Shown here: positions 46,151 to 57,530 of the stretch, one piece after another
How the letters are laid out: each line of letters starts with the position of its first letter
Position numbering within the stretch: the stretch's first letter is position 1
NCBI GenBank assembly: GCA_004352715.1
Contig: SCFE01000076.1
Span: 1,256,210 to 1,320,209 of the forward strand
Direction: 5' to 3'
DNA length: 64,000 nucleotides
Source: Hofstenia miamia
Taxonomy: Eukaryota > Xenacoelomorpha > Acoela
Notes under the pieces: model-generated
The model's input: only the letters and a program-made list of their open reading frames with translations
What the model was told of the DNA's origin: nothing
The model's database searches: none
Made by a program: the position numbers and the translations under genes

Positions 46151-48832
46151 TATATATATATATATATATGACCATGCCAACAAACTTGATTGTCACCGAC
46201 TTATTGGAAAGAAATCTAATCCCAATAACAATAAACAGTTGAAATCTAAAAGCTACTGTGAACACTGGTGCTTCAATTACTATTATGGCAGTTATCTGTG
46301 CACAAGACATAGGATGGACAAGGGGTGATATAAAAAAATAAAGTTGGGAAGATTTTCTCACAGAAAATAATTGCTTAATCAACTACTCAAACCATACTCT
46401 AATGGTCAGGGAGGACAAACATGTAACAGTATCTCTCGCAATGAAATCAGGAATGCTTTGGAATTTAGGTTAGATGAAAATTTAAGACTTTAGCCCTTCC
46501 ATTGGCGCCTTGTAAAAATCTCCTTAAACAACTACCCAATGGAGAAGTCATTATTACCAATGCATGTATGGAGTATGCTCCTCACAAACACAGCGCTTAA
46601 CAACTCAGCAACAATATGAAACAATCATGGCATCACAGCAATCCTGAACAATTCTAACAAATACATATCTATTCATTCTAAGGACGTCACCATAACTGCA
46701 ATTCCCTTAGAAAAGTTCATAACTAAAATAAAGCCAGTCTTGCTAACCCACCAGGAAACAACTGCATCAGAAGCAATCAACATACCAACGTTAACAAAAG
46801 AATCGCACCCTCATCTAACACTTAATGAAATTACAATCTTGAACGAACAAAACACTGGAAAACAATGTAGCAATCTTTAATAATCATGAAATCAGCAATG
46901 GGAAGGCCATCAGAGTTAAATACATGATTGAAACCACGTCTTACAAACCAATTAGACAACCATGCCATCATGCACCACCTCAACTACAGGAACAATATGC
47001 CAAAATAATATCTGAACTACTTAACAATGGAATAATATGTCGTAGTAAAAAGCCTGTACAAGTCCCCCACAGTATTTATTAAGCAAGGAGAAAAATATTG
47101 TCTATACATTGATTTCAGTCAGTTAAATGAAATAATGAAAAAGGATGCTTACCCTCTTCCTAAAGTCTACAACATCCTATATGAACCAACCGAATTCAAA
47201 CTCTTTTCCACTGTCAATCTATGCAAGGCCTATTAGCAAGTGCATATGCACCCAGCAGACATGATTTTAACTTCTTGATCCAACACTGCAAAGGAAGACT
47301 CCATACAAATGCAGATATATGGACCACCCTACCACAATACCAACAAAAACTAAAGAAAGAACAGTGAAAAAATAGAGAGTTTTATTTCATACCATCTTGT
47401 CAGTATGAGGAATTACCTGATATCAATACCAATAGAAATGGACGCCTGATACTTCTCATACTGTCTATCATGATAAAAGAGGAAATCACTGCAGCTGAAA
47501 TAACTATGGCACAACAAAATGACGTAGTCCTTAAACAAATAATGGAACGAATTAACGACCCCATATACTTAATGGACAGCATGGCAACACACTACTATCA
47601 CAAACACAAATAGAAACCCACAGAATGTGGAATATTGTACGCTAGCTCCGGAACACAAAATCTAATAGCACTGCCTAAGTACTACAAATGTGATGTGGTC
47701 AAAAATTCACAAACAGGGTCATAAGGGAGTCTACCAAACCATAATCACAATCCACAAAAACTTTGTTACCACATTCCTACGCCACACAATAGAAGATGTA
47801 ATAAAAAAATGTCAGTCCTGTATACTACTGAACAACAACCACTTACCAGGACAATGAACAGAGCTAAAAAAATATAAGCTGATTTCACAAACCAAATAGT
47901 AAATGCTGATATAAAGCAATTATTTAAGGATGAAGAAGATTACACATACATACTCATTATGGTAGATAACTTTATCAAGTACTGCAAAATGATACCTCTT
48001 CATACTATATAAGAACAAACAGCTGCTGATGCCATCCTTATTGAATGGATATGCATATTTGGTCTCATTCAACAACTCATTATGGGCTAAGGAAAGCATT
48101 GTGAAAGTCAACTCTTGCAAACTCTTGCTAAAAAAATGGAAATTCTGCATACGCATATAATGGTCAACCATCCACAAGCTAATGGATCCATAGAGCACGT
48201 CAATCAAACTCTACTTAAACTTAAGCATATGATAACCACTCATGTTAGTCGAAAAACTGGCAACAAATTTTACCCTTGGTGGAATACTTTTACAACACTT
48301 CCACACATGCAGCAACCAAAATCTCGCCATTCAAAGCTATGTACGGCCCCGAGGCCCTTACGCTTGAATCAATACTGATCAAAGGTTACTGTAACACTAT
48401 TGATAATGATTATGTGAATGAGCTCATCAAAAAGCTGAATCTCCCACATGAAACTATTTGCACAAATACTGAGAAAAGTGCTATATGCCAACAACACTAC
48501 TTCAATTGAAAAATATACAGAGAGCCTCACAAACCTGGAGACAAGATGTACATCTATATGCCCTGTGCAGTCACCAATGAGAAACAAGTACGTAAATTTG
48601 CGTTCCACTGGGATAGTCCACATACTATCAAAAAATGTCGTCCACATAAAAATTACGAACTCGAAAATGGAAAAATCGCCCAGTTTCAAAACATCAAAAG
48701 AATACCTCATAACATTGAACATGTGAAAATCAACAACCTAAATAAATTTGAGTTAATACAAAATGAAAACGATGAGTATTACATTACCTCAATCTGCTAA
48801 GTCTTTGAAGAGGACTCGTTCAACAACAAATA

Positions 48833-49772
48833 CAGGTTATTCACGATCTTCTTGCTGATTTTCAACACTTTTAATTTCAGTGACCAGCCAGCTATCAAAT
48901 GCTGTTTAAATCAAATGGATCTCTTTTGCTGTGCTCACTGCTGTTTCCTGTGATGAAAAAATCTTGTTGTGACATCATGATGACATAATTCGCTTATCTG
49001 ATTGGTGCATCTTGAGTTCCTTTGTTGTGATTGGGTCTCGATTTCTCTAACAAGTTTTTGAAACAGTGTTTTCATTTCCACGGCTCTTTATCATATCATG
49101 GAGTATTGTGACCTTAACAAGAAGAGATCACCACTGTTGTTTCACTCAGTATTGCTTTGAAGAACTGTGAAGAAGCCCGTCAACAATTCTATGACATTTA
49201 TGGTAAAGATCCACCTCTGGCCCGTACGTTATGCCATTGGAAAGACAGGTTTTTGGAAACACAATCTGTTTTCTTACTTCAACTGTGATACCAAAACTCA
49301 AAGAAAGGAGAAACAGAGATCTGATTTACTAACATGACGGTGCTGCTGCTCATTTCTCCCGTGAAGTAAGAAACGTTCTAGAGAAGGAGATACCTCATTG
49401 CTGGATAGGGAGATGCAGTTCATTGCCATGGCCACCAAGAAGTCCGGACCTATCTGTGCTACACTTTTGGCTTTGGGGTGATATTCGACATAAGCTGTAT
49501 CAACAACCTATGCCTTGAAATCTGGATGAACTGGCAAGCAAAGTAACTGATATTTTGACGAACATTGAAGCAGACGTCATTGTGAAAAGCTTCCAGTCTT
49601 TTCTTTGTCGATGTCATCTGTGTGTTGAACAGTCTGGATCATATCTTGAGCACTTGCTGTGATACAAGCTTTCCATAATTATACAGTTTATATTGTTTTT
49701 TAACTCAATTAAATAAATAAATGACATATTAACTCAACATTTTCAATGGGCAAGAAGATCGCAAACACCCTG
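48833..49772 (+). mobile_element. mariner-type deletion derivative nested in the gypsy relic
   Basis: Inverted ends (tacaggttattcacgatc at 48831; mirrored gatcgcaaacaccctgta ending 49774), both with TA at the border. Inside, a helix-turn-helix part (FYDIYGKDPPLARTLCHWKD) joins directly to YQHDGAAAHFSREVRNVLE with the second catalytic Asp and PPRSPDLSVLHFWLWG. The segment with the first Asp is deleted. It is non-autonomous. Confidence 0.7.
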
Positions 49773-49898
49773 TATAAAGGTTAAATTTTTTCTTCATACC
49801 AAACTGTGCACACAACCTAAACATATTGCTAAATCTAACGTTAATTATAAAGAATGGGAATTAACATAGCTTTTTTTTGCCTCTAGATAACTGTCACG

Positions 49899-50885
49899 AT
49901 GCAACAGAAAGCAGCTTTGACCACTCCAAGGATGTCAATGCACAGAAACACCTCCAAGCAGCATAGCACCAAATTTACGTCTGTATATGCTTGCAGGTCA
50001 CTCTCCGGCACCTACAATCAGTACTTGAATCAACCTCAGACATCTCTAGTTGTAGGTCACTCTCAGTTACAAATGCCAAGCAATCAGCAACTACATCCTT
50101 GTCTCACCTCAACTACGCAAAAGGGTGAGTGCTTCCACATCTCCACTCAAAGAATTTCAACAGTCTACAAACACTTACGAAAAACACATACTATGAGTAA
50201 TTAACAAGGAAAATCCACTCGGCAGAACGTCACCAATCATCCTGCAAAACAACCTTGATATCCATGAATCAAACATTGATATACTATACCCCCACACACA
50301 TAAATACATGTGGGTGCTACAGCAGAAACGCCCTTCCAAACATTCAATAATATTCACTCTCCTCTAACTACATCCATGCACATTGAAAGGACAGTTCACA
50401 GCATGCAATCCTACTTATAACTATGCCACAACCACAGTCTAAAAGAGAAAAATTAAAATCTTTTCCGATATCTTCACAGCTCTTATCCAGAAATCACTTA
50501 TAGCATCATTAACATAACACAAGAAGCAACTAACATCCATGGACACTTCGAACCTATATGGATGATCAACTTAAAACCAAAAATAACTATCTCAATCAAA
50601 GAAGAAGAAAAATTGTTAGCAGAATTATCGATCTTACTATTACCCACCATCCAAACAAATATCAATCAAATAATAAACGCAAAGCTGTCAAAAACAGAAG
50701 CCATCCCTCAGCCAACATGGATCAGAGTAGAGGAACAAAATCTACTCATGGACAAAACTATCCTTATTTACTCGCCTATCCGAAGAAACCATAAAACTAT
50801 TCACAGCATTCTAACTATGGGGAAAAGTCAGTCAAGAGTACTTACTGCAGCAGCATTCACGCTAAAACCTCTTTGCAATAAGTAA
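49899..50885 (+). pseudogene. third ORF region of the gypsy-like relic (unrecognised)
   Basis: Two readable blocks: a Gln/Ser/Thr-rich one (49899-50201) and a charged one (about 50480-50885, with KPKITISIKEEEKLLAEL and WIRVEEQNLLMDK). The position between integrase and 3' LTR is where an envelope-like ORF would be. No signal peptide or fusion motif is visible, so function is open. Confidence 0.3.
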
Positions 50886-51099
50886 GGGCATCATCAGCAG
50901 CAGTAAGGGAATAGCTGATTTATTTGTTGTCATGCTGACGTATCACGTCATTGTAAATATTATTTTTAGTTCTGGTCATTGTAAATATTTAGTTATGTTT
51001 AGTTAATCATTTTTATAAATAGGGCATTACTGTGCGCAATCAGTTTAATAAAATGTTACAAGGTTTATTTCGCTGTTCTCATGTAGTGATGCCGAGTTT

Positions 51100-52060
51100 T
51101 ATTTTTTAACTAATTATTTAACTTAAACTAATTTCAAAATATTTAACCAAATAGATAAACTAATTCTTGCGGTGTGTGGGAAAATTTAACCAAAAATAGA
51201 ACTAATGAATGAGAGAACACATTTCGGAAGAAGCATTGAATTACTCCAGAATAACTAAAATTAGAATATTTGTGTCGAAAGTTTTTGAAGAAATTGTGTG
51301 CAACATCGTCTGTATCAATATTCAACAGAAAGTCCTCCAACTCTGCTTCTAGTGAACGTTCTGCTGAAACCGGATTTTCCACATTTGGAACACTTTGAAA
51401 ACAAACAGCTTCAAATATGGGATCAACTAGATCAACGCTTGAGCAAACAATATTCATACTTCCACCGTTAAAATAGCGCGGAAACAAAGAAGGTAAATTA
51501 GTTCTGTTTTTACTCGCAAAAATACAATTAGTTTAACTAATCATTAGTTAAACTAATGGGCAATAACTAACTGAAAATATAGCTAATTAGCTCAAAATAG
51601 TTAAACAAATTTATTTAAATGGACATCACTGTGAGCATGTCTAGCTAGATCCGATCCGGAGAAGAGGGAGGTCATGTGACAGAGTATTGTCCAGTAGGTT
51701 GCCTCGGGATTCAATCTCAGCCGCACGAACTCAATTTTATCTGGAGTCTTGCTAATTCCTGTTCAAATACCAGAGGTAGTTTTGATGACTGATTACTTGT
51801 ATCACTATGGCAGTCATTGCCATTTTAATTCTAATTCCTCCACTCTCACGCTGTTACGTGTTAATTAATACATCTACTCAATATGTATTCTTGATCATTG
51901 ATAATTATTATAGTGTTTTTGCTGAAAATAACTAGTCTGTTTTCTCATGTTCCTTGTGTATCTAAATATAGTAAATGTAATTTTTCTGCTTACTCGATAG
52001 TAGATGCTACTCTGTTAGAATGTCATACCTTGGTCTATACTATGGTTAAACTAACCTTAT
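51100..52060. other. intergenic DNA
   Basis: A 114-codon minus frame (51143-51487) has an acidic middle (LEAELEDFLLNIDTDD) but no recognised domain. 51650-51740 is GC-richer and may be debris of a short element. Confidence 0.3.
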
Positions 52061-52068
52061 TGATGCTA

Positions 52069-52103
52069 GTATATATATATATATTTATATATATATATGT
52101 ATG

Positions 52104-52137
<34 letters not shown>
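52069..52137. repeat. (TA)n/(TATG)n microsatellite
   Basis: Interrupted TA tract with TATG repeats in the middle. Confidence 0.85.
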
Positions 52138-52138
<1 letters not shown>

Positions 52139-52342
52139 TATATACTATATCATAATATTACTTTTGCTTTTATATTAACTCTATCTTTAAATATGAGAAT
52201 TTAATTAAATTTCTTTGTCATTGGTTCAATAAAACTTCGATTATAATGCACACCAATACAATGAACGAGTTTCTGGCTCATATGAAGCGACGGCTCAACT
52301 TTAGTACACTAGTTGCAATAAAACACTTCTCATTCTTTTCAG

Positions 52343-52563
52343 CTAGAAGTGGAATAGTAGAATTATGGCAGTTCATGGCAAACAAACATTGTTTGTGGAG
52401 GTAGGTTCCAGAGTTGAATACAAACTTTCAAATCTACCATCGCGGGCTGATGAAATTGGAACAATCAATGTATTTAAAGTTGATCAAAAATGTAATTCTA
52501 ACGCCCTTTCAAGCCTTATAGCCTATAAACGGTTTAAAGATCAATGGTGGCTAAATTCTCACA
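52343..52563 (+). CDS. possible first coding exon of a host gene
   Basis: Acceptor-like ttcttttcag ends at 52342 and a GTAAGT donor starts at 52564. In between, ATG at 52365 opens 66 codons (AVHGKQTLFVEVGSRVEYKL, DEIGTINVFKVDQKCNSN, RFKDQWWLNSH) with good codon-like character and no repeat. Downstream, 52625-52890 has a second readable block (QKPYIQLAIERQLFLDDN, later FAKGINSKHSFLIKEIL) with one TGA, which may be part of the same gene. I recognise neither. Confidence 0.35.
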
Positions 52564-52984
52564 GTAAGTTTTTATTGTTCCTATAACATTATTTTGAATA
52601 AAGGAATCAAAGATGCATAGTTGCTTGGCAGAAACCTTACATTCAATTAGCAATAGAAAGACAATTATTTCTTGATGATAACTTGAATAAAGAATTTTTC
52701 AGCCTCATTGACTTAGTCGAAAAGTGAAGCAGTATCATCAACGCAATGAGAGTGTCAGAGCATTTGAATGTTAAAATACCTGTTTCATTGTTTGCTAAGG
52801 GAATCAATAGTAAACATAGTTTTCTCATTAAAGAAATTTTAACTCTTCCAGTTGTTCGAACGTGTGATGCATTGATTATGAGCGACCATTAAAACCTTTT
52901 ATGAAATAAATTAAATGTCTATAGAAAGCTTATATTTTCACAAGAGATAGATAAAATGTTATAGTTTTCAGCAGTGTATTGCAT

Positions 52985-53975
52985 AAAGCCCAAGTCGGCG
53001 TGTTTTGTCGAGCAGCTTTCGAACTCGTCCTGAAAGTCCACTGTAAACAGGTCTCAATAGCTCCTGACTTTGTGTGGAGATTTCGATGGTACGGTTCATC
53101 AATTTCTCTGCATTTTTGGCTCAAAATTATCAGCTAAGATTGCTCTCTTAATGATCGTGTGACAATTTTCAGTTGGCCGACACTGTGGGAGATTGGTTGG
53201 GTTATCGGTCTTGGGCACAACATTAACTTGTTGGTTTCGAAGATAATTGAGAACCGGAGTTGAGTAATGACATGAGGCTTTGTCAGGCCAAAACAAATAT
53301 TGAACTATAATACCATTGTGTCGAAGGAAGGGAAAAAGACGAAGTTGTAAACAGTGCATTTTGTATCTTGGACCATCAATAGCGAGTACCTGGCTCCATA
53401 CGTATGCTTCAGACACACCGCAATCTGAAATGGCATACCGGAATCCCACTTTGAATAGCCATTTTTTAACGGGAACAAATTTTACATCATCAGGAGCAGT
53501 GTCAAACGCCTCGTCATCCATTACGACAATTGGAAGTGGAACTTTCCCTGTCAAATGATTTCGGTACAGACGTGAAATGCAAAGGTGGACTTGCTTCTTC
53601 TGTGCTTCCTTGTAAATGGGCACCTTCTTTCTGTGTTAATAGTGAATTCCAAGATCACTCTTTAACACTCTTCCTATCGTTGTTTGATGTACATTCATCT
53701 TTTGCGCCATCTATCGTTGAGACCAGCAACAAGAGTTATTGAACACTCGTGAAATCTACTGTCTTTGAATGCCACTTAATTTTCTTGGAGCGGAGTTGTG
53801 CACACGCATATCAGTAGTGTACCCTCTTTTTTTAGTCTTCTGAGAACACAATTGACAGACGACTTTGCACAACCAAGTTGCCGAACTTTTCACGTAGTGT
53901 ATCCGGTCCAATATCAGGGTACAGCAACATCAATTGTTGTCCCTTTTTAATCCCTCTGTATTAGTTATATGACAT
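52985..53975 (-). pseudogene. mariner/IS630-type transposase
   Basis: The longest frame is 53099-53623 (174 aa). It contains VPLPIVVMDDEAFD (first catalytic Asp), a middle part with GFRYAISDCGVSEAYVWSQV, YLFWPDKASCHYSTPVLNYL (second Asp) and PTNLPQCRPTENCHTIIKRAI (third acidic site, RPTEN). This order is typical of IS630/mariner-type DDE/D enzymes. Upstream on the same strand, to about 53975, a helix-turn-helix segment (MAQKMNVHQTTIGRVLKSDL) is readable with stops between. The C-terminal tail runs to about 52985. Confidence 0.75.
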
Positions 53976-55043
53976 TATCGAGTATCTCTACTTGAATACA
54001 AAAAAATACGGCCCTTGCAGTTGTCTTATAGCTTCACGAAGAAACTGTATGATACCGTAATTAAATACAGTTCCTACATTAAGTTGCCGTCCAGCTAGTA
54101 AATAAGTTTTAAAATTTACAATATATGTGAGTCTTCAGTTTCTAGGTGTTACGGGAACAGATAAAATTCAGTGAAGCATTTGGCATCTGTGATATGGGCG
54201 TGTGAAATGATTGGAATATGCGTGCTATCATAGAAATATACTTTAAAGAAAACTGTGTAAATATGCGTAAAAATATGCTTTATGCTTTAAGCATAACCTA
54301 TATATCATAGCCTTCAGGACCGTAGCATTCATGGTAGTCAGGTAGTCCGTGACTACCATAAATATTAATAAAAATAATGATACAATTTCAATTTTTATTT
54401 CCTCAGATTATAATTGATTATTCTATTGATGTACGTAAAATTATAATTTATACTGAAATTTAAGAGCACAGAGTGTTTAATTTACAGGCAAGAATGAGAA
54501 CTTCTAATTTTCAATCACCAATTGACCATTTGTACGGGATGCGCGTCAAAATTGTGAATTCCGATGTAGTCAGAATTTAAAATGCCTACTACCTGCATAT
54601 ATATTTAATTGCACAAGCTCTTTCTCCACACTTGTTGCTTCTGAACATATCCGTTTGGTGGAGAATTCTGTAAACAAACAACGCCACTTGTGGCGAAATT
54701 TTGAATATCGAGGCAGTCAGATTTTAAACTTACTACTAACCGCATATTTATTGAAAAGCAAAGCTTTCTCAGCACATTTCTGATTGGTGGATAATATGAA
54801 AATAGCTATTGAATTACACCACAAGTCGCAAAATTCTGCATTATTAGTATTCAGATTTAGAAATGACTACCATCACCATCAGATATATTGATTTAATACG
54901 ACATTGCTATTTGATGGATTGTTAAATATCGTAAGGCGAAAAAACGATTGTAGAACCAGTATAAAAAAGCGGAGGCTGAAAATTTAAACTAATAGCCTGT
55001 TTCAGATAAAAACTTATAGTTTTAAAGTGAATACAAGATCAGA
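53976..55043. other. intergenic DNA without gene
   Basis: Nothing recognised. There is some weak repetition of a tttctgattggtgga-like phrase around 54650-54790. Confidence 0.4.
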
Positions 55044-55671
55044 GTTGTAACTGGGCCAGACTTCGAAACTGCCGGGCTTGGCCATAAAATTAAAAATGAA
55101 GCAGGCCCGGGATCTGACATTTTTGCACAACGTGTATAGAATTATTCAAAATTTTAATAATAAATATACATTCTCTTACATTAAAATAAAACGACGTAGA
55201 CCGGTTAGTAATTGCAAGCGTCAATTAATTTCATTTATTATACTTTAGTTGTCCTATCATAAACTTTAAATTACTTAGACTATACACTGGATTTTAATTG
55301 CATGTTTGAGAGGGAAATGCTGCATAAGTTCGTAGCATTTTTATATGATGTTCCATGTTATTAATAAAACTGCAATACAATTATTAACCATTTAAAAATT
55401 CCCATTAAAAAATCTTTCCAGCAGTGGCACATCCTTATTTGAAGCCGATCACTTTTGATGCTATCACAAGTTAATTTTATTGTTAAAAAGTGTAGTTAAT
55501 GCAAAAATGTTTTCATTTTAGTAATTTCAATTATGTTTAATTTTTTTATTTACAAAAATCTTGTAATGGTTTTGGATATGACGCTCCCCGGTCGGGCCTG
55601 GGCCTGAATATAACCAATTGAAATGGGCCGGGCTGGGCTTGGTTTTTGGGTTAGAAGGTCAGGTTACAATT
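55044..55671. mobile_element. possible non-autonomous DNA transposon with GGGCC-rich inverted ends
   Basis: Left text ttgtaactgggccag ... gccgggcttggcc ... gcaggcccgggatctgac (55044-55118) is mirrored imperfectly by 55580-55671 (ending gtcaggttacaa). Between them is about 460 bp of AT-rich non-coding DNA. No transposase. The target duplication is unclear. Confidence 0.4.
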
Positions 55672-57054
55672 TTGCTATGTACTATGTAGTTGCATTGAAT
55701 ATTCTTTAGATATATATATATATATATAGAAGTATATAATATTGTTTAGGAAATTTTATAGTAATGTCATTAATATCAATGCGAACTACAAAGACAAAAA
55801 AATTGAAATAATCTTAAACAAAGGATTTTGTATTGCTTTGCTTTGACTACCATACATTTTTAGGCTTGCTATGGGCCTGATAGCCTTGGTTATGGTTATG
55901 ATGTTTAAAGCACGTTTCTCAATAATTGACGAAATTTGTTGATATATCTAATGAAAACGGGACTTAATTATGACATTATAGTTGTAAAATTAAACTTCTC
56001 AGTGATGTCAACAAAAACATAATTTTGTTATTGATATGTCCCTTCATTGATGGTTATGACAGTTTAAGTATGTTTCTCTTTAATAGCACAATTGAAGGTT
56101 TTCTGGTTGTATCCAAGGCCGTGATTACAATAGGCCTTGTTGTATCAAACAATTTTAGACAAATAACATTTAGCTGCGGGCACAACGAGCTTAGCATACG
56201 ATCACGGACAAACCAACGTTCCTATTTTTATAGATAGGGGATACGGTATGGGCACAGGCCCTACCCTAGACTATGACGCCAATATGTCATGCTTCCATAA
56301 TTTCGCTTACTATCGATTGCATTATATTTCTATGAAACTATGTATTTGCTAAGTTTATTAATAGTACTAGTGTGCTTCTACTTGCTTTTTATTATTATTT
56401 ACATTTTCCAGTATTGTTGAGCCAAAATATGTTTGCATAAATTATTCTAACCTGTGTAAAACATTTATGTTCAAAATTAGTGCAAACATAAATTATTTTT
56501 GCACTTTATGTGAAATTATAAAAAAACTTTGTTTAGAAATATTGTAGAATGCTTGTCTTTTGGTAGAAGCACGTGCAACACTCAGCAAGCATTCCATCTT
56601 TAGATATATTAAACATAACCGAGGGAACTACTAGTTATTGTGTTATCTTTCTAATGAGAGAACAAGAGCATTTTCATTCCAAGGTTTATCAGTATTCAGA
56701 GAATAAGTTAATTCCAAACTTCTTCTTACAGAATCAGGCCTCCGGCCGAAGCAATGAACCATTTCCAATACCTAATGTCTCAGCTCATTTTAGACTAGAG
56801 AAAATGCAATTATTATAGCTACATGCAAACCGCGCTTCCTAACCATACTCATCCTTATACCTAATACCTACTATCACCTAGACTAGAGGAGTCAAACCAG
56901 AGGGCCATTTAGAGCCCCTGGTTATCCTACCTTTCGCCCGGAGTGATACCTTAAGCGTTGATCATGTTGATCAAATACATATAAAATAATAAAGATAATA
57001 AAAGATAATAAGAGGGCACTTTATGAAAACTATCTTATCCGAAAAATGCTAAAA
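55672..57054. other. intergenic DNA with one shared 114-bp segment
   Basis: 56502-56615 is repeated at 59360-59473. The rest shows no gene. Short frames at 56025 and 56573 are not supported. Confidence 0.45.
56502..56615. repeat. 114-bp direct repeat, copy 1
   Basis: Same as 59360-59473 by eye, from cactttatgtgaaatt to agatatattaaaca. Confidence 0.8.
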
Positions 57055-57513
57055 NNNNNNNNNNNNNNNNNNNNNNNNNNNNNNNNNNNNNNNNNNNNNN
57101 NNNNNNNNNNNNNNNNNNNNNNNNNNNNNNNNNNNNNNNNNNNNNNNNNNNNNNNNNNNNNNNNNNNNNNNNNNNNNNNNNNNNNNNNNNNNNNNNNNNN
57201 NNNNNNNNNNNNNNNNNNNNNNNNNNNNNNNNNNNNNNNNNNNNNNNNNNNNNNNNNNNNNNNNNNNNNNNNNNNNNNNNNNNNNNNNNNNNNNNNNNNN
57301 NNNNNNNNNNNNNNNNNNNNNNNNNNNNNNNNNNNNNNNNNNNNNNNNNNNNNNNNNNNNNNNNNNNNNNNNNNNNNNNNNNNNNNNNNNNNNNNNNNNN
57401 NNNNNNNNNNNNNNNNNNNNNNNNNNNNNNNNNNNNNNNNNNNNNNNNNNNNNNNNNNNNNNNNNNNNNNNNNNNNNNNNNNNNNNNNNNNNNNNNNNNN
57501 NNNNNNNNNNNNN
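57055..57513. other. assembly gap (459 N)
   Basis: Unknown sequence at the 3' side of the minus-strand gene that follows. Confidence 0.99.
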
Positions 57514-57530
57514 TTAGGGATGCAAATATA

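Larger units (their letters stand above)
46172..51075 (+). pseudogene. decayed Ty3/gypsy-like LTR retrotransposon (protease, RT, integrase, third ORF, 3' LTR)
   Basis: It opens with LIVTDLLE and a retropepsin-like box (NTGAS at about 46262, with Asn for the usual Asp). These are the same neighbours as in the younger element at 62.5 kb. RT entry text lies near 46960-47080 (QEQYAKIISELL). Integrase core text lies at 47930-48250 (YILIMVDNFIKYCKMIPL, then HPQANGSIEHVNQTLLKLK with the catalytic-region Glu). After a nested mariner, frames at 49899-50885 may be a third, env-position ORF, unrecognised. 50925-51075 looks like a 3' LTR: it starts TGT, with TATAAATA at about 51014 and AATAAA at about 51048. 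Stops of all three types are frequent. Confidence 0.6.

Noticed and set aside
45025-46382. Long open frames across 45151-46150 and similar ones over other gaps
   Set aside because: They consist of translated N and have no sequence support.
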